64,000 bases of DNA from Bradyrhizobium sp. SK17 (GCF_002831585.1 NZ_CP025113.1:2681001-2745000); one strand, 5' to 3'. Counted from the stretch's first letter, positions 26,457 through 36,058 are shown. Notes: generated by a model from the letters alone, not told the origin. Numbers and translations: made by a program.

Positions 26457-28121
26457 ATGCGAAGGATTGCGAATTGTCTTGTGACCACCAGCCTGGTGCT
26501 GGCGGGCGCGCTGGTTGCCGGGCCGCTCCACGCGGCCGATCTCGATACGGCGTCGCAGGTCGACGCCGTCACCGTCTATCCGGACGGCGCGAGCGTCACC
26601 CGCGTCATCACGCTGGATCTGCCAGCCGGAGACAACACGCTCATCGCGAAGGATTTCCCGATGGGGCTCGATCCATCCTCGCTGCGGGTCGAGGGCGATG
26701 CCGGCGCCAAGCTGACGATCGGCGCCATCGACGCGCGGCCGCCGCGCCTGGTGCCGCCGGCCAACCTGCCCGACATCGACAAGCGGATCGAGGCGCTGAG
26801 GGATCAACGCGAGGATTTGCAGGGGATCATCAGTTCGGCCGAGGCGCGGCGCAAATTCGCCGAGCACTTCGCCGAGGCCGCGCCGGTCGGGATCGGCGAG
26901 AAGGGCGAGGCACGCCCGGTCAGCGAATGGCGGGCGGCGTTCTCGGCGGTGGCGGATGAAGTCGCAACCGCCGACAGCGCGATCCGCGACGCCACGCGCA
27001 AGCAGCGCGACATCGACCGCGAACTGGCGCGCCTGGAAGCCGACCGCGGTGCCAAGCCGCCGAGCCACCTCGAGGTTCGGATCGAGCTTGCCTCCGCCGC
27101 AGCTACCAAGGCCACCCTGCGGGTAACCTATGCGGTGCGCAATGCGCGCTGGATGCCGATTTACGACGCCCGTCTCGATACCGGCAGCAAGGACCGCAAG
27201 CCTGCGATCGAGCTGGTACGCCGTGCCGAGATCACCCAGTCGACCGGCGAGGACTGGTCGAACGTGGTGCTTGCGGTCTCCACTGTGCGGGTTGCGCGTG
27301 GCGGCAATGCGCCCGAGCTCAATTCACTGCTGGTGCAATACCCGCAGCCGCCGCGGCCGCTGCCGTCGGCCAGCACACGGTCGCGTGAGGCTGTGGCGGC
27401 TGCGCCGCAGGCCGATATGGTCCAGCAATTCCGCTTCGGCGGCGGGTCGACCTTTGGCGAACAAGAGGCGACGGCGGAAATCGGGGCGTTCCAGGCCACC
27501 TTCAAGATCCCCGGTCGCGTCAGCGTTTCAGCCAATGAGGGCACCAAGAGTCTGCGCATCGCAACGGCGACGATCACCCCCGATCTCGCGATTCGCGCCG
27601 TCCCCGTGATCGATCCGACCGCGTTCCTGGAAGCGAGCTTCGTGCAGGCCGACGACGCGCCGCTGTTGCCCGGCCAGGTCTCGATCTATCGCGACGGCAT
27701 TTTTGTCGGCCGCAGCCGGATGGCCACGGCCGCCAAGGACGAGACGGTGCGGCTCGGCTTCGGCGCCGACGACAAGGTCAAGATCGAGCGCACGGTGGTG
27801 AAGCGCAACGAAGGCTCCGCCGGGCTGATCGTGACGACGTCGAAGACCGACGAGCGCGCGTTCAAGACCGTTGTGCGCAACGGCCACGACTTCCCGATCA
27901 AGGTCGCGATCCTGGATCAGCTTCCGGTCAGCGAGAACGACGATATCGTGGTCGAGATGCTGCCGTCGTCGACGCCTGCGACCACGACCAATCTGCGCGA
28001 CAAGCGCGGCGTGCTGGAATGGGCATTCGAGGCCAAGGCCGGCGAAGTTCGTGACATCAATTTCGCCTGGCGGATGCGCTGGCCGAAAGACAAGGGCGTC
28101 GTGATGGTGCCGGCGGGCTAA
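26457..28121 (+). CDS. DUF4139 protein (mucoidy-inhibitor MuiA-like)
   Basis: A 554-residue exported protein. A signal peptide (cut near PLHA) is followed by the DUF4140 N-terminal domain (VTVYPDGASVTRVITLDLPA), a coiled-coil stretch with many EAR/DKR repeats (about residues 110-200), then the DUF4139 C-terminal region (RNARWMPIYDARLDTG, VRRAEITQSTGEDWSNV, RIATATITPDLAIRAVP, and DINFAWRMRWPKDK near the end). These proteins are periplasmic or surface-linked with no known enzyme activity. RBS GGAGG fits the ATG at 26457. No gene partner nearby suggests a role. Confidence 0.85.
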   Translation: MRRIANCLVTTSLVLAGALVAGPLHAADLDTASQVDAVTVYPDGASVTRVITLDLPAGDNTLIAKDFPMGLDPSSLRVEGDAGAKLTIGAIDARPPRLVPPANLPDIDKRIEALRDQREDLQGIISSAEARRKFAEHFAEAAPVGIGEKGEARPVSEWRAAFSAVADEVATADSAIRDATRKQRDIDRELARLEADRGAKPPSHLEVRIELASAAATKATLRVTYAVRNARWMPIYDARLDTGSKDRKPAIELVRRAEITQSTGEDWSNVVLAVSTVRVARGGNAPELNSLLVQYPQPPRPLPSASTRSREAVAAAPQADMVQQFRFGGGSTFGEQEATAEIGAFQATFKIPGRVSVSANEGTKSLRIATATITPDLAIRAVPVIDPTAFLEASFVQADDAPLLPGQVSIYRDGIFVGRSRMATAAKDETVRLGFGADDKVKIERTVVKRNEGSAGLIVTTSKTDERAFKTVVRNGHDFPIKVAILDQLPVSENDDIVVEMLPSSTPATTTNLRDKRGVLEWAFEAKAGEVRDINFAWRMRWPKDKGVVMVPAG

Positions 28122-28190
28122 CGGGGCCGCAGCCTGGCTGTTTGACGGGCGCTCCGCACGCGAACCAGTAGCTTCAGCAGCTAGCGCCGG

Positions 28191-28646
28191 CTAGAAGCCG
28201 GCGTCCTCCTCCAGCCATTGCTGGTTGTCCCAGTGCGCGCGCCGGCCGAGGACGTATTCGCGAACATCGTCCATGAAGCGTACCTTGCTGGCGAGTGCTC
28301 CAATGAAAGCGGCGACCGCTGCGATCCAGGGCCACAGATGCGCGAGCAGGGAGGCGGGTATCTGATTGGCAAACCCGGCTTGCAGCGCGCTCACTGCGAA
28401 GTACGCCACTCCGGCCCATGCGAGAGCCAAGATCGTTGCCACGGCCTCGTAGCTGGTCTGATGGAGCCGCACCAGCCAGCGCATCAGGCATAGATAGGCA
28501 AAGTAGGTGACCACGCCGAGGATGAAGGCAATACATCCCGGCGGAAGGCCCCAGCTTTCATCCCAGGCCTGGTACACGACGAAGCCCGCGGCTATGAGCG
28601 CTTCAATGTAGGTCAGGCAAGACTTTTCCATCATGATTTGCCCCAA
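28191..28646 (-). CDS. Small membrane protein of unknown family (151 aa)
   Basis: A 151-residue protein with about four hydrophobic helices: LIAAGFVVYQAWDESWGLPP, IAFILGVVTYFAYLCLMRW, ATILALAWAGVAYFAVSAL and HLWPWIAAVAAFIGALASKV, then a charged C-terminal tail (DDVREYVLGRRAHWDNQQWL). I do not recognise the family. Two in-frame ATGs (28646, 28634) are possible starts. It sits before a dispersed repeat and is not linked to an obvious operon. Confidence 0.65.
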   Translation of the reverse strand: MGQIMMEKSCLTYIEALIAAGFVVYQAWDESWGLPPGCIAFILGVVTYFAYLCLMRWLVRLHQTSYEAVATILALAWAGVAYFAVSALQAGFANQIPASLLAHLWPWIAAVAAFIGALASKVRFMDDVREYVLGRRAHWDNQQWLEEDAGF

Positions 28647-28762
28647 AGCGATTCAAGTATCCGCCGAGGCTATCATCATCTGGCGCGATGCCAGAAGTGT
28701 ATTTGTCGGACAACCGCTGGATTGGCGTTGGCTTGATGATCACGAGGGTCGCCGCATATTCA

Positions 28763-28866
28763 CCGTCATGCCCCGCCTCGAGCGGGGCATCCAGTACGCC
28801 GCGGCCTTTCCGTTGAAACGCAAAAGCCTATGGAATACTGGGTCGCCCGGTCCAGCCGGGCGACGA
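28763..28866. repeat. Dispersed two-hairpin repeat
   Basis: A first hairpin ATGCCCCGC/GCGGGGCAT (28768-28790) and a second GTCGCCCGG/CCGGGCGAC (28842-28865) are joined by about 50 bases. The pattern CGTCATGCCCCGC...GCGGGGCATCC is typical of dispersed repeats in this group of bacteria. It lies between two minus-strand genes. Confidence 0.6.
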
Positions 28867-28895
28867 CATTGTCGTATGCGACGAAAGTGACTGCG

Positions 28896-30248
28896 TCACT
28901 TCGCCTTCAGGAAGTCACCCACTTCGAGCAGCACGAACTCGTTGTCGTCCGCCTTGTTCGGATCGCGGCTCGAGGAGAACGGCAGGTTGTTGTCGTTGCC
29001 GACGATGATGTGGGTCTCGTCGACCCGATCGACGTTCTCGATGGTGAAGAACGGGAAGGTGTAGACGCCGTCATTGAGCGGCTTGCGGGCCTTCTTGTTC
29101 GGATCGCGGATCTTCATCAGGTCGACATAGGCGATCTTGCGCACCGGCTTGCCGACATTGGCGTCCGACAGCTCGATCTTGTAGACGCGCTTGAACTTGG
29201 CGAGATCGGGGAAGCAGTTCTCGCCACGCTGGCCTTGCGGGCAGGCCTTGTCGGCGGTGCCTTCGCCATTGTCGCGCTCGATCACCAGGCCCTGGGTCGG
29301 ATCGATCATGTTGAAGTCGCCGATCGCATTGCCGTTCTGCTCGAACACATAGTGCCAGTAGCGCCCAGTGAACTTCTCCGCGGCGACGTCGAATTCGAGG
29401 ATGCGGGAGGCTTCCTTGCCGTCGACCTTCTCCCAGTCCTTCTTGTCGGCGTCCCACAGCGGCCCTTCGAGGAGACCGTACAGGAACTTGCCGTCCTTGG
29501 AGGAGGCGAAGCCTTCATAGCCCTTGGAGCGGCGCAGATTGACGTTAGTGTAGCTCGCGCCGGGCGCGCCGGGCGACTGCACCGCCCAGTGATCCGGCGA
29601 GCGCACCGGCTTGCCGTCGGCAACCGTCTCGAACACCGCGAGGATCTTGCCGGTCTTGTCCGCCTTGAGGATGTAGGGTCCGAACTCGTCGCCGATCCAG
29701 AACGTGTCGTTGATGATCTGGAAGCCCTCGGTGTCGAAGTCGGCGCCGGTGAGGTAGCGCTTGGCGGTGTCCTCATGCACGATGCGGAACGGCACCTTCT
29801 TGTCGGGATCGTGCAGGAACATGGTCTCCTGGCGCTCGATCTTGCCTGCCGCCCAATCCATCTTGTACCGGTTCAGGTACAGCATCGAGTCCGCCGAGTT
29901 GTAGCGCGAGCCCATGCCGTTGTCGGTGAGCACCCAGAACGAACCGTCGGGCATCGTCTTGATGCCGGAATTGCCCTGCAACGGCTGGCCCTTGAACGGC
30001 AGCGACACGCCGGTCGGCCGCTCGTAGGACTTGCCCATCACGGTGCCGATGGCGTCGACGCGCTTGCCGGTGGTGTATTTGCCCGAGGTCTTCAGATCGT
30101 TCGGAGCGTCGGCGGGGGCCTCGATGAAGCTCTCCGCCGGCATCACGGCGTGTCCCGCCAGCGTCGCCGGGAATTCGCCCTCGCTTTGCGCGAACGCCGA
30201 TGTGGCGAGCAGCATGGTGGCGACGGAGCAGAGCAGGGACAGACGCAT
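28896..30248 (-). CDS. Phytase-like esterase domain protein, exported
   Basis: A 450-residue protein with a signal peptide (MRLSLLCSVATMLLATSAFA). It belongs to the family with 'esterase-like activity of phytase' (PF13449): a beta-propeller-like chain with DGSFWVLTDNGMGSRYNSAD, FWIGDEFGPYILKADKTGK and DPTQGLVIERDNGEG. The predicted location is the periplasm. Actual substrate is not known; hydrolysis of phosphate esters or other esters is an inference. It is the neighbour of the heme locus but on its own transcript, with 108 bases between. Confidence 0.8.
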   Translation of the reverse strand: MRLSLLCSVATMLLATSAFAQSEGEFPATLAGHAVMPAESFIEAPADAPNDLKTSGKYTTGKRVDAIGTVMGKSYERPTGVSLPFKGQPLQGNSGIKTMPDGSFWVLTDNGMGSRYNSADSMLYLNRYKMDWAAGKIERQETMFLHDPDKKVPFRIVHEDTAKRYLTGADFDTEGFQIINDTFWIGDEFGPYILKADKTGKILAVFETVADGKPVRSPDHWAVQSPGAPGASYTNVNLRRSKGYEGFASSKDGKFLYGLLEGPLWDADKKDWEKVDGKEASRILEFDVAAEKFTGRYWHYVFEQNGNAIGDFNMIDPTQGLVIERDNGEGTADKACPQGQRGENCFPDLAKFKRVYKIELSDANVGKPVRKIAYVDLMKIRDPNKKARKPLNDGVYTFPFFTIENVDRVDETHIIVGNDNNLPFSSSRDPNKADDNEFVLLEVGDFLKAK

Positions 30249-30356
30249 GGTTGATCTCCTCGAGATGAAACGATGCGGTGTTCTCCGAGGCGCCTGTTAC
30301 AGCCGGCTGACAGTTTTGTGAATCGCCTGTGTTGCGACGGGATAAGGCTTGCGGCC

Positions 30357-31160
30357 TTACGTCGCTTTGCTGGCCGGCTGCATGGTCTGCGGCAGCAGGA
30401 ACGGCACGCCGTTATTGGTGTATTCGATCGCGACGTCGATTTCGAAGATCCGCCTCAGCGTGTCGGCCTGCATCGCGGCGGCGCGGTCGCCATCGACCGC
30501 AAGCCGGCCGCCATGCAGCAGCAGGATGCGATCGGCGAACCGCATCGCGAGGTTGAGGTCGTGCAGGATCGCGATCACGGCGGTGCCACGTGCGGCACGC
30601 CGCCGCGCGGTCTCGACCAGATCGATCTGATGCCGCAGATCGAGGCTCGATGTCGGCTCGTCAAGCAGCAACAGTCCGGGCCCATGCAGTGCCTCGCCGC
30701 AGGCGAGCTGCACCAGCACGCGGGCAAAATGCGCGCGCTGCTGCTCGCCGCCGGACAATGTCGGCAATTGCCTGAAACGGAATTGCGCCAGCCCGACCTC
30801 GTCCAGCGCCGCCTCGACCAGGCCATGCGCCGTTGCGCGCGGGCTCTCACCCGCGCCCATGGCGACGATCTCCTCGACAGTGAACGGAAAGGTGACGTGG
30901 ACGTGCTGCGACAGCATCGCACGGTGCCGCGCCAACTCGCGCGGCGCGTAGCCATGCAGGTCGCGCTGCTTCAGCCTGATCGTGCCGTGGGATGGTTTGA
31001 GATCGCCCGACAGCATCCGCAACAGCGTCGATTTGCCGGCGCCGTTGGGGCCGACGATCGCCACCATCTCGCCGGCGCCGATTTGCAGCGATACCGCGTC
31101 GACCAAGGTGGTGCCGCCGATGGTCATCGAGACCGATTGCGCCTCGAGCAGCGTCGTCAT
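30357..31160 (-). CDS. hmuV: Heme ABC transporter, ATP-binding protein
   Basis: A 267-residue ATPase that powers heme import from periplasm to cytosol. Walker A is GPNGAGKST, the signature is LSGGEQQRAHFARVL, and Walker B is LLLLDEPTSSLD followed by the switch His in ILHDLN. The start ATG at 31160 overlaps the HmuU stop (ATGA), consistent with translational coupling; a longer frame to 32024 lies inside hmuU and is not used. Last gene of hmuP-hmuT-hmuU-hmuV, all on the minus strand. Confidence 0.95.
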   Translation of the reverse strand: MTTLLEAQSVSMTIGGTTLVDAVSLQIGAGEMVAIVGPNGAGKSTLLRMLSGDLKPSHGTIRLKQRDLHGYAPRELARHRAMLSQHVHVTFPFTVEEIVAMGAGESPRATAHGLVEAALDEVGLAQFRFRQLPTLSGGEQQRAHFARVLVQLACGEALHGPGLLLLDEPTSSLDLRHQIDLVETARRRAARGTAVIAILHDLNLAMRFADRILLLHGGRLAVDGDRAAAMQADTLRRIFEIDVAIEYTNNGVPFLLPQTMQPASKAT

Positions 31161-32257
31161 AGCGACACCAGCCCGCGCTGGCGCAGCAGCATGGCAAGGA
31201 AGAACGGCGCGCCGATCGCCGCGGTCAGGATGCCGATCGGCATCTCCGCCGGCGCCACGATGGTGCGCGCCACCGTGTCGGCACCGACCAGCAGGATGGC
31301 GCCGAGCAGCGCCGATGCCGGCAGCAGCAGGCGATGCGAGGGGCCGATCACCAGCCGCAGCAGATGCGGCACCACGATGCCGACGAAGCCGACCACGCCG
31401 CACACCGAGACCGCGACGCCGGTCATCGCCGACACCAGCACGATCGAGATCCGCTTCAGCCGTTCGACATCGACGCCGCTGTGGAACGCCTCGGCCTCGC
31501 CGAGCACCAGCACGTCGAGCCCACGGGCGATCGAGACGCAGACGATCAACGCAATCGCCAGCACGGGCGCCAGCGTCGTGAGCTTGCTCCAGGTCGCGCC
31601 GCTGAGCGAGCCGAGCAGCCAGAAGGTGATGTCGCGCAGCTGGCGGTCGTCGGCCACGAACACCAGCAGCCCGATGCCGGCATTGGCGATCGCGGCGATC
31701 GCAAGCCCGGCGAGCAGGAAGATCGCAATCGACGTGCGGCCGCCGCGGCTGGCGATGGCGTAGAGGACGATGGTCGTGATCAGCGAGCCGGCAAAGGCCG
31801 CGATCGGCAGCAGCTGATGTTGCAGGAAACGCAGGCTCTCGCCGAGATGGCTGTCGGTGAACACGATCGCGGTCGCCGCCGCGAACGCACCGCCGGAGGA
31901 GACGCCGACCAGCGCGGGGTCGGCGAGGGGATTGCGGAACAGGCCCTGCATGATCGCGCCGGAGACCGCGAGGAGTCCGCCGACCATCGCGGCGGCGGCA
32001 ATCCGAGGGATGCGGATGGACCATACCACGAGCTGGTCGCGTGCCAGCAGCGGGTTGCCCGCGCTATCCACCCACAGGCCGAGCGCGGCCGGAAGCCGTG
32101 CCAGCGGAATGCCGGCGGCCCCGACCGTCAGGGCGACCAGCGCGGTAATCGTGAGCGCCGCCAGCAGGCCAAGCAAAGTGAGTGTCGCCGCCGGCCGCAG
32201 CGCCGTGCCGGCGCGCCGTTGTTTCGCAGGGCCGCTGCGCTCGGCCAGCACGCTCAT
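31157..32257 (-). CDS. hmuU: Heme ABC transporter, permease
   Basis: A 366-residue FecCD-family permease with about ten membrane helices; the family signature is seen in IRIPRIAAAAMVGGLLAVSG and GVSSGGAFAAATAI. It forms the heme channel with HmuV. Its stop overlaps hmuV by ATGA and its start overlaps the hmuT stop in the same way, so hmuTUV are translationally coupled. Confidence 0.95.
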   Translation of the reverse strand: MSVLAERSGPAKQRRAGTALRPAATLTLLGLLAALTITALVALTVGAAGIPLARLPAALGLWVDSAGNPLLARDQLVVWSIRIPRIAAAAMVGGLLAVSGAIMQGLFRNPLADPALVGVSSGGAFAAATAIVFTDSHLGESLRFLQHQLLPIAAFAGSLITTIVLYAIASRGGRTSIAIFLLAGLAIAAIANAGIGLLVFVADDRQLRDITFWLLGSLSGATWSKLTTLAPVLAIALIVCVSIARGLDVLVLGEAEAFHSGVDVERLKRISIVLVSAMTGVAVSVCGVVGFVGIVVPHLLRLVIGPSHRLLLPASALLGAILLVGADTVARTIVAPAEMPIGILTAAIGAPFFLAMLLRQRGLVSL

Positions 32258-33204
32258 TGCCGGCAGTTCGCGGTCAGCGCCGAAGGCTTGAAGTTTTCGG
32301 CTTGCGGGGCCAGCGTCGGATAGAGTTTGACCGAGAGGTCGCGGGCTGCGGCCGCGGTGCGCGGTCCGAAGCCGAGCAGATAAAGTCCTTCCATCGAGAT
32401 GAAGGCCTTGTTGGCGGCGACCGGCGTCAGCGCGAAGCCCGGATGCGCGAACACCGCCTCTGAGGTCAGCGAGTCCTTGCCGCGATCGATCGACAGCACG
32501 ACGTCCGGCTTCGCCGCCACGATCGCCTCGTCATTGACCGGCTTGTAGCCGTCATAGCCGTCGATCGCGTTGACGCCGCCGGCGAGCTGGATGATCTCGT
32601 CGGCAGCGGTCTTGTGGCCCGCGGCCATCGCCCGGCCGTTCAACAGCGACATCACGAACATCACGCGCACCGGCTTGGTCACCTTGGCGCGCAGCGTGCG
32701 CAGTTGCGCAAGGTCGCTCTCGACTGCCGTGGCCAGGCAGGCCGCACGCGGTTCGGCGCCCATGGCATGGCCGACCAGTTTGATCTTCTCGACCAGTCCT
32801 GCCTCCGAGAAGGTTTCCGGCACCAGCACCAGCGGCACCTTCGCCGCCTCCAGGACGTCCATGGTTTCCTTCGGCCCGGAGCCCTGCACCGCGAGCACCA
32901 GCGACGGATGCAGGCCGAGCACACCCTCGGGCGACAGCTGGCGCATATAGCCGACGTCGGGCTTCTCGCGCAGCGCTGACGGCGGATAGAGGCTGGTGGC
33001 ATCGACGCCGGCGATGCGATCCTCGAAGCCGAGCGCATAGAGAATTTCGGTGATCGCGCCGCCGATCGAGACGATCCGCGACGGATCGTCGATCACGACG
33101 TCGCGGTCGCGCGCGTCGTGCACGGTGATGCCCTCGGCGGTCGCCGCCTGGATCGGCAGCAAGCAGGAGAAGGCGAGCACAGCAAGCGTGCGACAAATTG
33201 TCAT
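32254..33204 (-). CDS. hmuT: Periplasmic heme-binding protein
   Basis: A 316-residue class III solute-binding protein with a signal peptide (MTICRTLAVLAFSCLLPIQA, cut near ATAEG). The fold is seen from RIVSIGGAITEILYALGFED and GYMRQLSPEGVLGLHPSLVL, through to the C-terminal half with LAGGVNAIDGYDGYKPV. It delivers heme from the outer-membrane receptor to HmuUV. Four-base ATGA overlap with hmuU. The ATG at 33204 is preferred: extensions up to 33636 would run through hmuP. Confidence 0.93.
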   Translation of the reverse strand: MTICRTLAVLAFSCLLPIQAATAEGITVHDARDRDVVIDDPSRIVSIGGAITEILYALGFEDRIAGVDATSLYPPSALREKPDVGYMRQLSPEGVLGLHPSLVLAVQGSGPKETMDVLEAAKVPLVLVPETFSEAGLVEKIKLVGHAMGAEPRAACLATAVESDLAQLRTLRAKVTKPVRVMFVMSLLNGRAMAAGHKTAADEIIQLAGGVNAIDGYDGYKPVNDEAIVAAKPDVVLSIDRGKDSLTSEAVFAHPGFALTPVAANKAFISMEGLYLLGFGPRTAAAARDLSVKLYPTLAPQAENFKPSALTANCRQ

Positions 33205-33212
33205 CGGGGCCG

Positions 33213-33419
33213 TCACTTGGTCAGGATCAGCTTGTTCTGCGAGGTCAGCCGCAAGCGGTATTGGTCCTCGCCATGCGCGATGATGATCTCGCGTTCGGTC
33301 GCGAACAGCTCGCGGCTGTCGAGACGATTTCCCCGCATGACGAGTGTTTTGGCGGTGCCAGAAGCGGAATCGGCTTGCCCGCCGGCCACGCCGATGTTCT
33401 CTCCGGAGGTTGCCGCCAT
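33213..33419 (-). CDS. hmuP: HemP/HmuP hemin-uptake protein
   Basis: A 68-residue protein of the HemP family. The conserved core is LDSRELFATEREIIIAHGEDQYRLRLT and NKLILTK, of which SxxLF-EI-I-H-G-YRLR-T--KLILTK is the family pattern. In Bradyrhizobium japonicum the homologue HmuP is known as a co-activator, with Irr, of heme-utilisation genes. It is the first gene of the minus-strand hmu operon, 8 bases before hmuT, and diverges from the receptor gene. Confidence 0.93.
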   Translation of the reverse strand: MAATSGENIGVAGGQADSASGTAKTLVMRGNRLDSRELFATEREIIIAHGEDQYRLRLTSQNKLILTK

Positions 33420-33462
33420 TGCCTGATGCTGCGCCTTTCGAAACCGTTGAATGTCGCCTGTC

Positions 33463-33490
33463 TGTATAAGACGGCCAAGGCGCTTTCCAA
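33463..33490 (-). promoter_or_regulatory. Candidate promoter of hmuPTUV
   Basis: Read on the minus strand: -35 TTGGAA (33490-33485), 16-base spacer, -10 TATACA (33468-33463), which lies 44 bases before the hmuP start. Irr (ICE) box was looked for and not clearly found. Consensus only. Confidence 0.35.
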
Positions 33491-33532
33491 CGGCCGCACT
33501 TTACAATCGATATAAACAGCGCTGCCGCATTC

Positions 33533-33561
33533 TTGACCGTTTTGTTGCTGGCTCGTAACCA
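33533..33561 (+). promoter_or_regulatory. Candidate promoter of hmuR
   Basis: TTGACC (33533-33538), 17-base spacer, TAACCA (33556-33561), about 115 bases before the receptor start. Weak -10. Lies in the divergent hmuP-hmuR gap. Confidence 0.25.
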
Positions 33562-33677
33562 ATCGTTGACGCGGTGCGAGCGGGTGGCTTGCAGCGCAAT
33601 GAAGTTGGTAGCCAGCAAGTCGCTCAACGAGCGCACGCCAGCCAGACCAGAAAAGCGATCATCGGGCTGGGGCTAGT

Positions 33678-36023
33678 ATGGCTGACGGGGCTAGGGTTTC
33701 GCGCGCCTTGATTTTAGGCGCGTCGGTGTTTTCATTCGCGGCGGCATTGCCGGAAAGTGGTTTGGCGCAAACCGCCGATGCTTCGGCGCCGCGTCCTTCA
33801 ACCGAGCGGCCCAAGCAGGCCAAGCGAAAGCCGAAGCCCGCCGCGCAACAACAGGCCGCGGCGCCGGCGATGAACGCGCGCGCGCAGATCGGCGCGGTGC
33901 CGGTGCAGTCGCTCGACACCATCACCGCCGTGGCGTCCAAGACCGACGAGCGCGCGATCGATGCGCTGGCTCCGGTCAGCTCCGTCACCCTGGAGAAAAT
34001 CCAGGGGTTGCAGCCGAACCGGGTGTCGGACATTTTCTACAACGTTCCGGGCGTCTCGTTCCAGGAGCGCGGCGATGACCCTGCGACCGTCATCAACGTC
34101 CGTGGCTTGCAGGATTTCGGCCGCGTCGCCGTCGTGGTCGACGGCGCGCGGCAGAACTATCAGCGCACCGGCCACAACGCCAACGGCTCGTTCTTCCTCG
34201 ATCCTGAGTTGATCGGCGGCGTCGACGTGGTGCGCGGTCCGACCGCGAACATCTACGGCTCCGGCGCGATCGGCGGCGTGGTGTCGTTCCGCACCAAGGA
34301 CATCGACGATGTGGTGCGCCCCGGCGAGCGCTGGGGCGTCGACATGTCGGGCTCCTACGGCAGCAACAAGGACCGCGGCATGGCCTCGGTGTTCGGCGGC
34401 GTGCGCGCCGATCCGAATGTCGACGTGTTCGGCGGCGCCGTCTATCGCACCCAGAGCAACTACAAGGATGGCTCCGGCACCGAGATCGGCAACACCGGCA
34501 ACGATATCGCGGCCGGCTTGATGAAGGTGACGATCCGCCCGGCCGAAGGCCACGAGTTCAAGATCGGCGGCATCTTCCAGGACTACCAGTACAATATCGG
34601 TCAGCAGAACCGCGGCCCGACCACGACGGCGGCGCCGCTGGCGGCGATCGCGGGCTCCTCGGTCTATGCCTCCGACGCCAGGAACTACACCGGCACGCTG
34701 AGCTGGAAGTACTCCAAGCCCGACGACATGCTGTTCGACTGGAATATCTCGGTCTACGGCAACCGCACCGACAACGACCAGGTCAAGACCTACAACAACC
34801 GCATCACCACGGGTGGCGGCGTGTGTACGCTCGGCAATCCCGGCAACAACATCTCCGGCTGCGTCGGCGACAAGCGTGGCTATTCGCTCGACACCGTCGG
34901 CATCGACGTCAACAACACCTCGCGCTTCAATTTTGGCGACTGGCGCAACGCCGTGACCTACGGCTTCGACGCTTTCCGCGACGATGTCGAGACCTTCGAT
35001 TCCCGCGGCAATTCCAACATCACGACGCCGGGCGGCCAGCGCACGGTGTCCGGCGGCTTCGTGCAGTTGAAGCAGAACTATTCGACCTGGCTCGAGCTCG
35101 TCAGCGCCGTCCGCTACGACCACTACGAGCTGACCTCGATCAACACCACGACCAGCGGCGACCGGCTGTCGCCGAAGATCACGCTCGGCGTCACGCCGGT
35201 CGCGGGCTTCACGCCCTATGTCAGCTATGCCGAAGGCTATCGCGCGCCGTCGATCACCGAGACCCTGATCGCGGGCGGCCACGCCACTGGCGGCGGGCCG
35301 GCGCTGTTCAACTGCCCCGACGGCACCAGCGGGCTGTTCTGCTTCCTGCCCAACGCGGCGCTGCGGCCCGAGGTCGGCAAGAACAAGGAAGCCGGCATCA
35401 ACCTGAAGTATGACGGCATCTTCACCGCGAGCGATTCGTTCCGCGGCAAGATCAACGTGTTCCAGAACGACGTCGACGGCTATATCGATCTCGTGGCGTC
35501 GGCGCCGACCACGACGCCGTTTGGACGCTTCAGCCAGTTCTATCAGTACCAGAACATCGCCCATGCCCGGATCGAAGGCTTCGAAGCCGAGACGATGTAT
35601 GACGCGGGCGACTGGTTCCTGGGCGTCGCCGGTCATCTGATGCGCGGCCGGAACACCCACACCAATATCGGGCTCGCCACCATCACGCCGCGCAAGGTGA
35701 CGACGACCGCCGGCGTGCGCCTGCTCGACCGCTCGCTGATCATTGCCGCGCAATGGTCCTCGTTCGGCGCCAACAACGATCTGCCGGCGGGCTATCTGCC
35801 GTCGACCGGCTACGAGCTGGTCAATCTCTACCTGACCTGGAACGCCACCAAGGACATCACCTTCACGGCGTCGGTCGACAACCTCTTGAACCAATACTAC
35901 CGGCCCTACGCGATCCCGGGCTCCTCGACCGACGGCACGACGCAGAACGACGTGCTGTTCTCGAGCCCCGGCCCGGGCACCGTTTACAAGGCCGGACTGA
36001 AAATTCACCTTGGTGGAGCGTAA
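33678..36023 (+). CDS. hmuR: TonB-dependent heme receptor
   Basis: A 781-residue outer-membrane receptor. A signal peptide is followed by a basic linker, the TonB-box region (LDTITAVASKTDERAI), the plug (about 90-250: VSSVTLEKIQGLQPNRVSDI, then VINVRGLQDFGRVAVVVDGA and GPTANIYGSGAIGGVVSFRT), and a 22-strand barrel. Heme-receptor marks are the YRAPSITETL ('FRAP'-like) and the NAALRPEVGKNKEAGI ('NPNL'-like) motifs with a His between them. It faces hmuP across a 258-base gap and has hmuQ, hutX and its energy complex downstream. The final strand ends in a small residue, not Phe. Confidence 0.93.
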   Translation: MADGARVSRALILGASVFSFAAALPESGLAQTADASAPRPSTERPKQAKRKPKPAAQQQAAAPAMNARAQIGAVPVQSLDTITAVASKTDERAIDALAPVSSVTLEKIQGLQPNRVSDIFYNVPGVSFQERGDDPATVINVRGLQDFGRVAVVVDGARQNYQRTGHNANGSFFLDPELIGGVDVVRGPTANIYGSGAIGGVVSFRTKDIDDVVRPGERWGVDMSGSYGSNKDRGMASVFGGVRADPNVDVFGGAVYRTQSNYKDGSGTEIGNTGNDIAAGLMKVTIRPAEGHEFKIGGIFQDYQYNIGQQNRGPTTTAAPLAAIAGSSVYASDARNYTGTLSWKYSKPDDMLFDWNISVYGNRTDNDQVKTYNNRITTGGGVCTLGNPGNNISGCVGDKRGYSLDTVGIDVNNTSRFNFGDWRNAVTYGFDAFRDDVETFDSRGNSNITTPGGQRTVSGGFVQLKQNYSTWLELVSAVRYDHYELTSINTTTSGDRLSPKITLGVTPVAGFTPYVSYAEGYRAPSITETLIAGGHATGGGPALFNCPDGTSGLFCFLPNAALRPEVGKNKEAGINLKYDGIFTASDSFRGKINVFQNDVDGYIDLVASAPTTTPFGRFSQFYQYQNIAHARIEGFEAETMYDAGDWFLGVAGHLMRGRNTHTNIGLATITPRKVTTTAGVRLLDRSLIIAAQWSSFGANNDLPAGYLPSTGYELVNLYLTWNATKDITFTASVDNLLNQYYRPYAIPGSSTDGTTQNDVLFSSPGPGTVYKAGLKIHLGGA

Positions 36024-36058
36024 CGCGACGAGCCGATCATTCCATCCAGGTTGCTCCG

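Noticed and set aside
28830..30254. A 474-codon plus-strand frame opposite the phytase-like gene
   Set aside because: Composition is Val/Ala/Arg-rich without any family motif; the minus-strand protein has a signal peptide and family motifs.
30357..32024. A 555-codon fused frame covering hmuV and part of hmuU
   Set aside because: hmuU has its own intact frame with correct length and the extra N-terminal part has no ABC or permease features; the ATG at 31160 is right.
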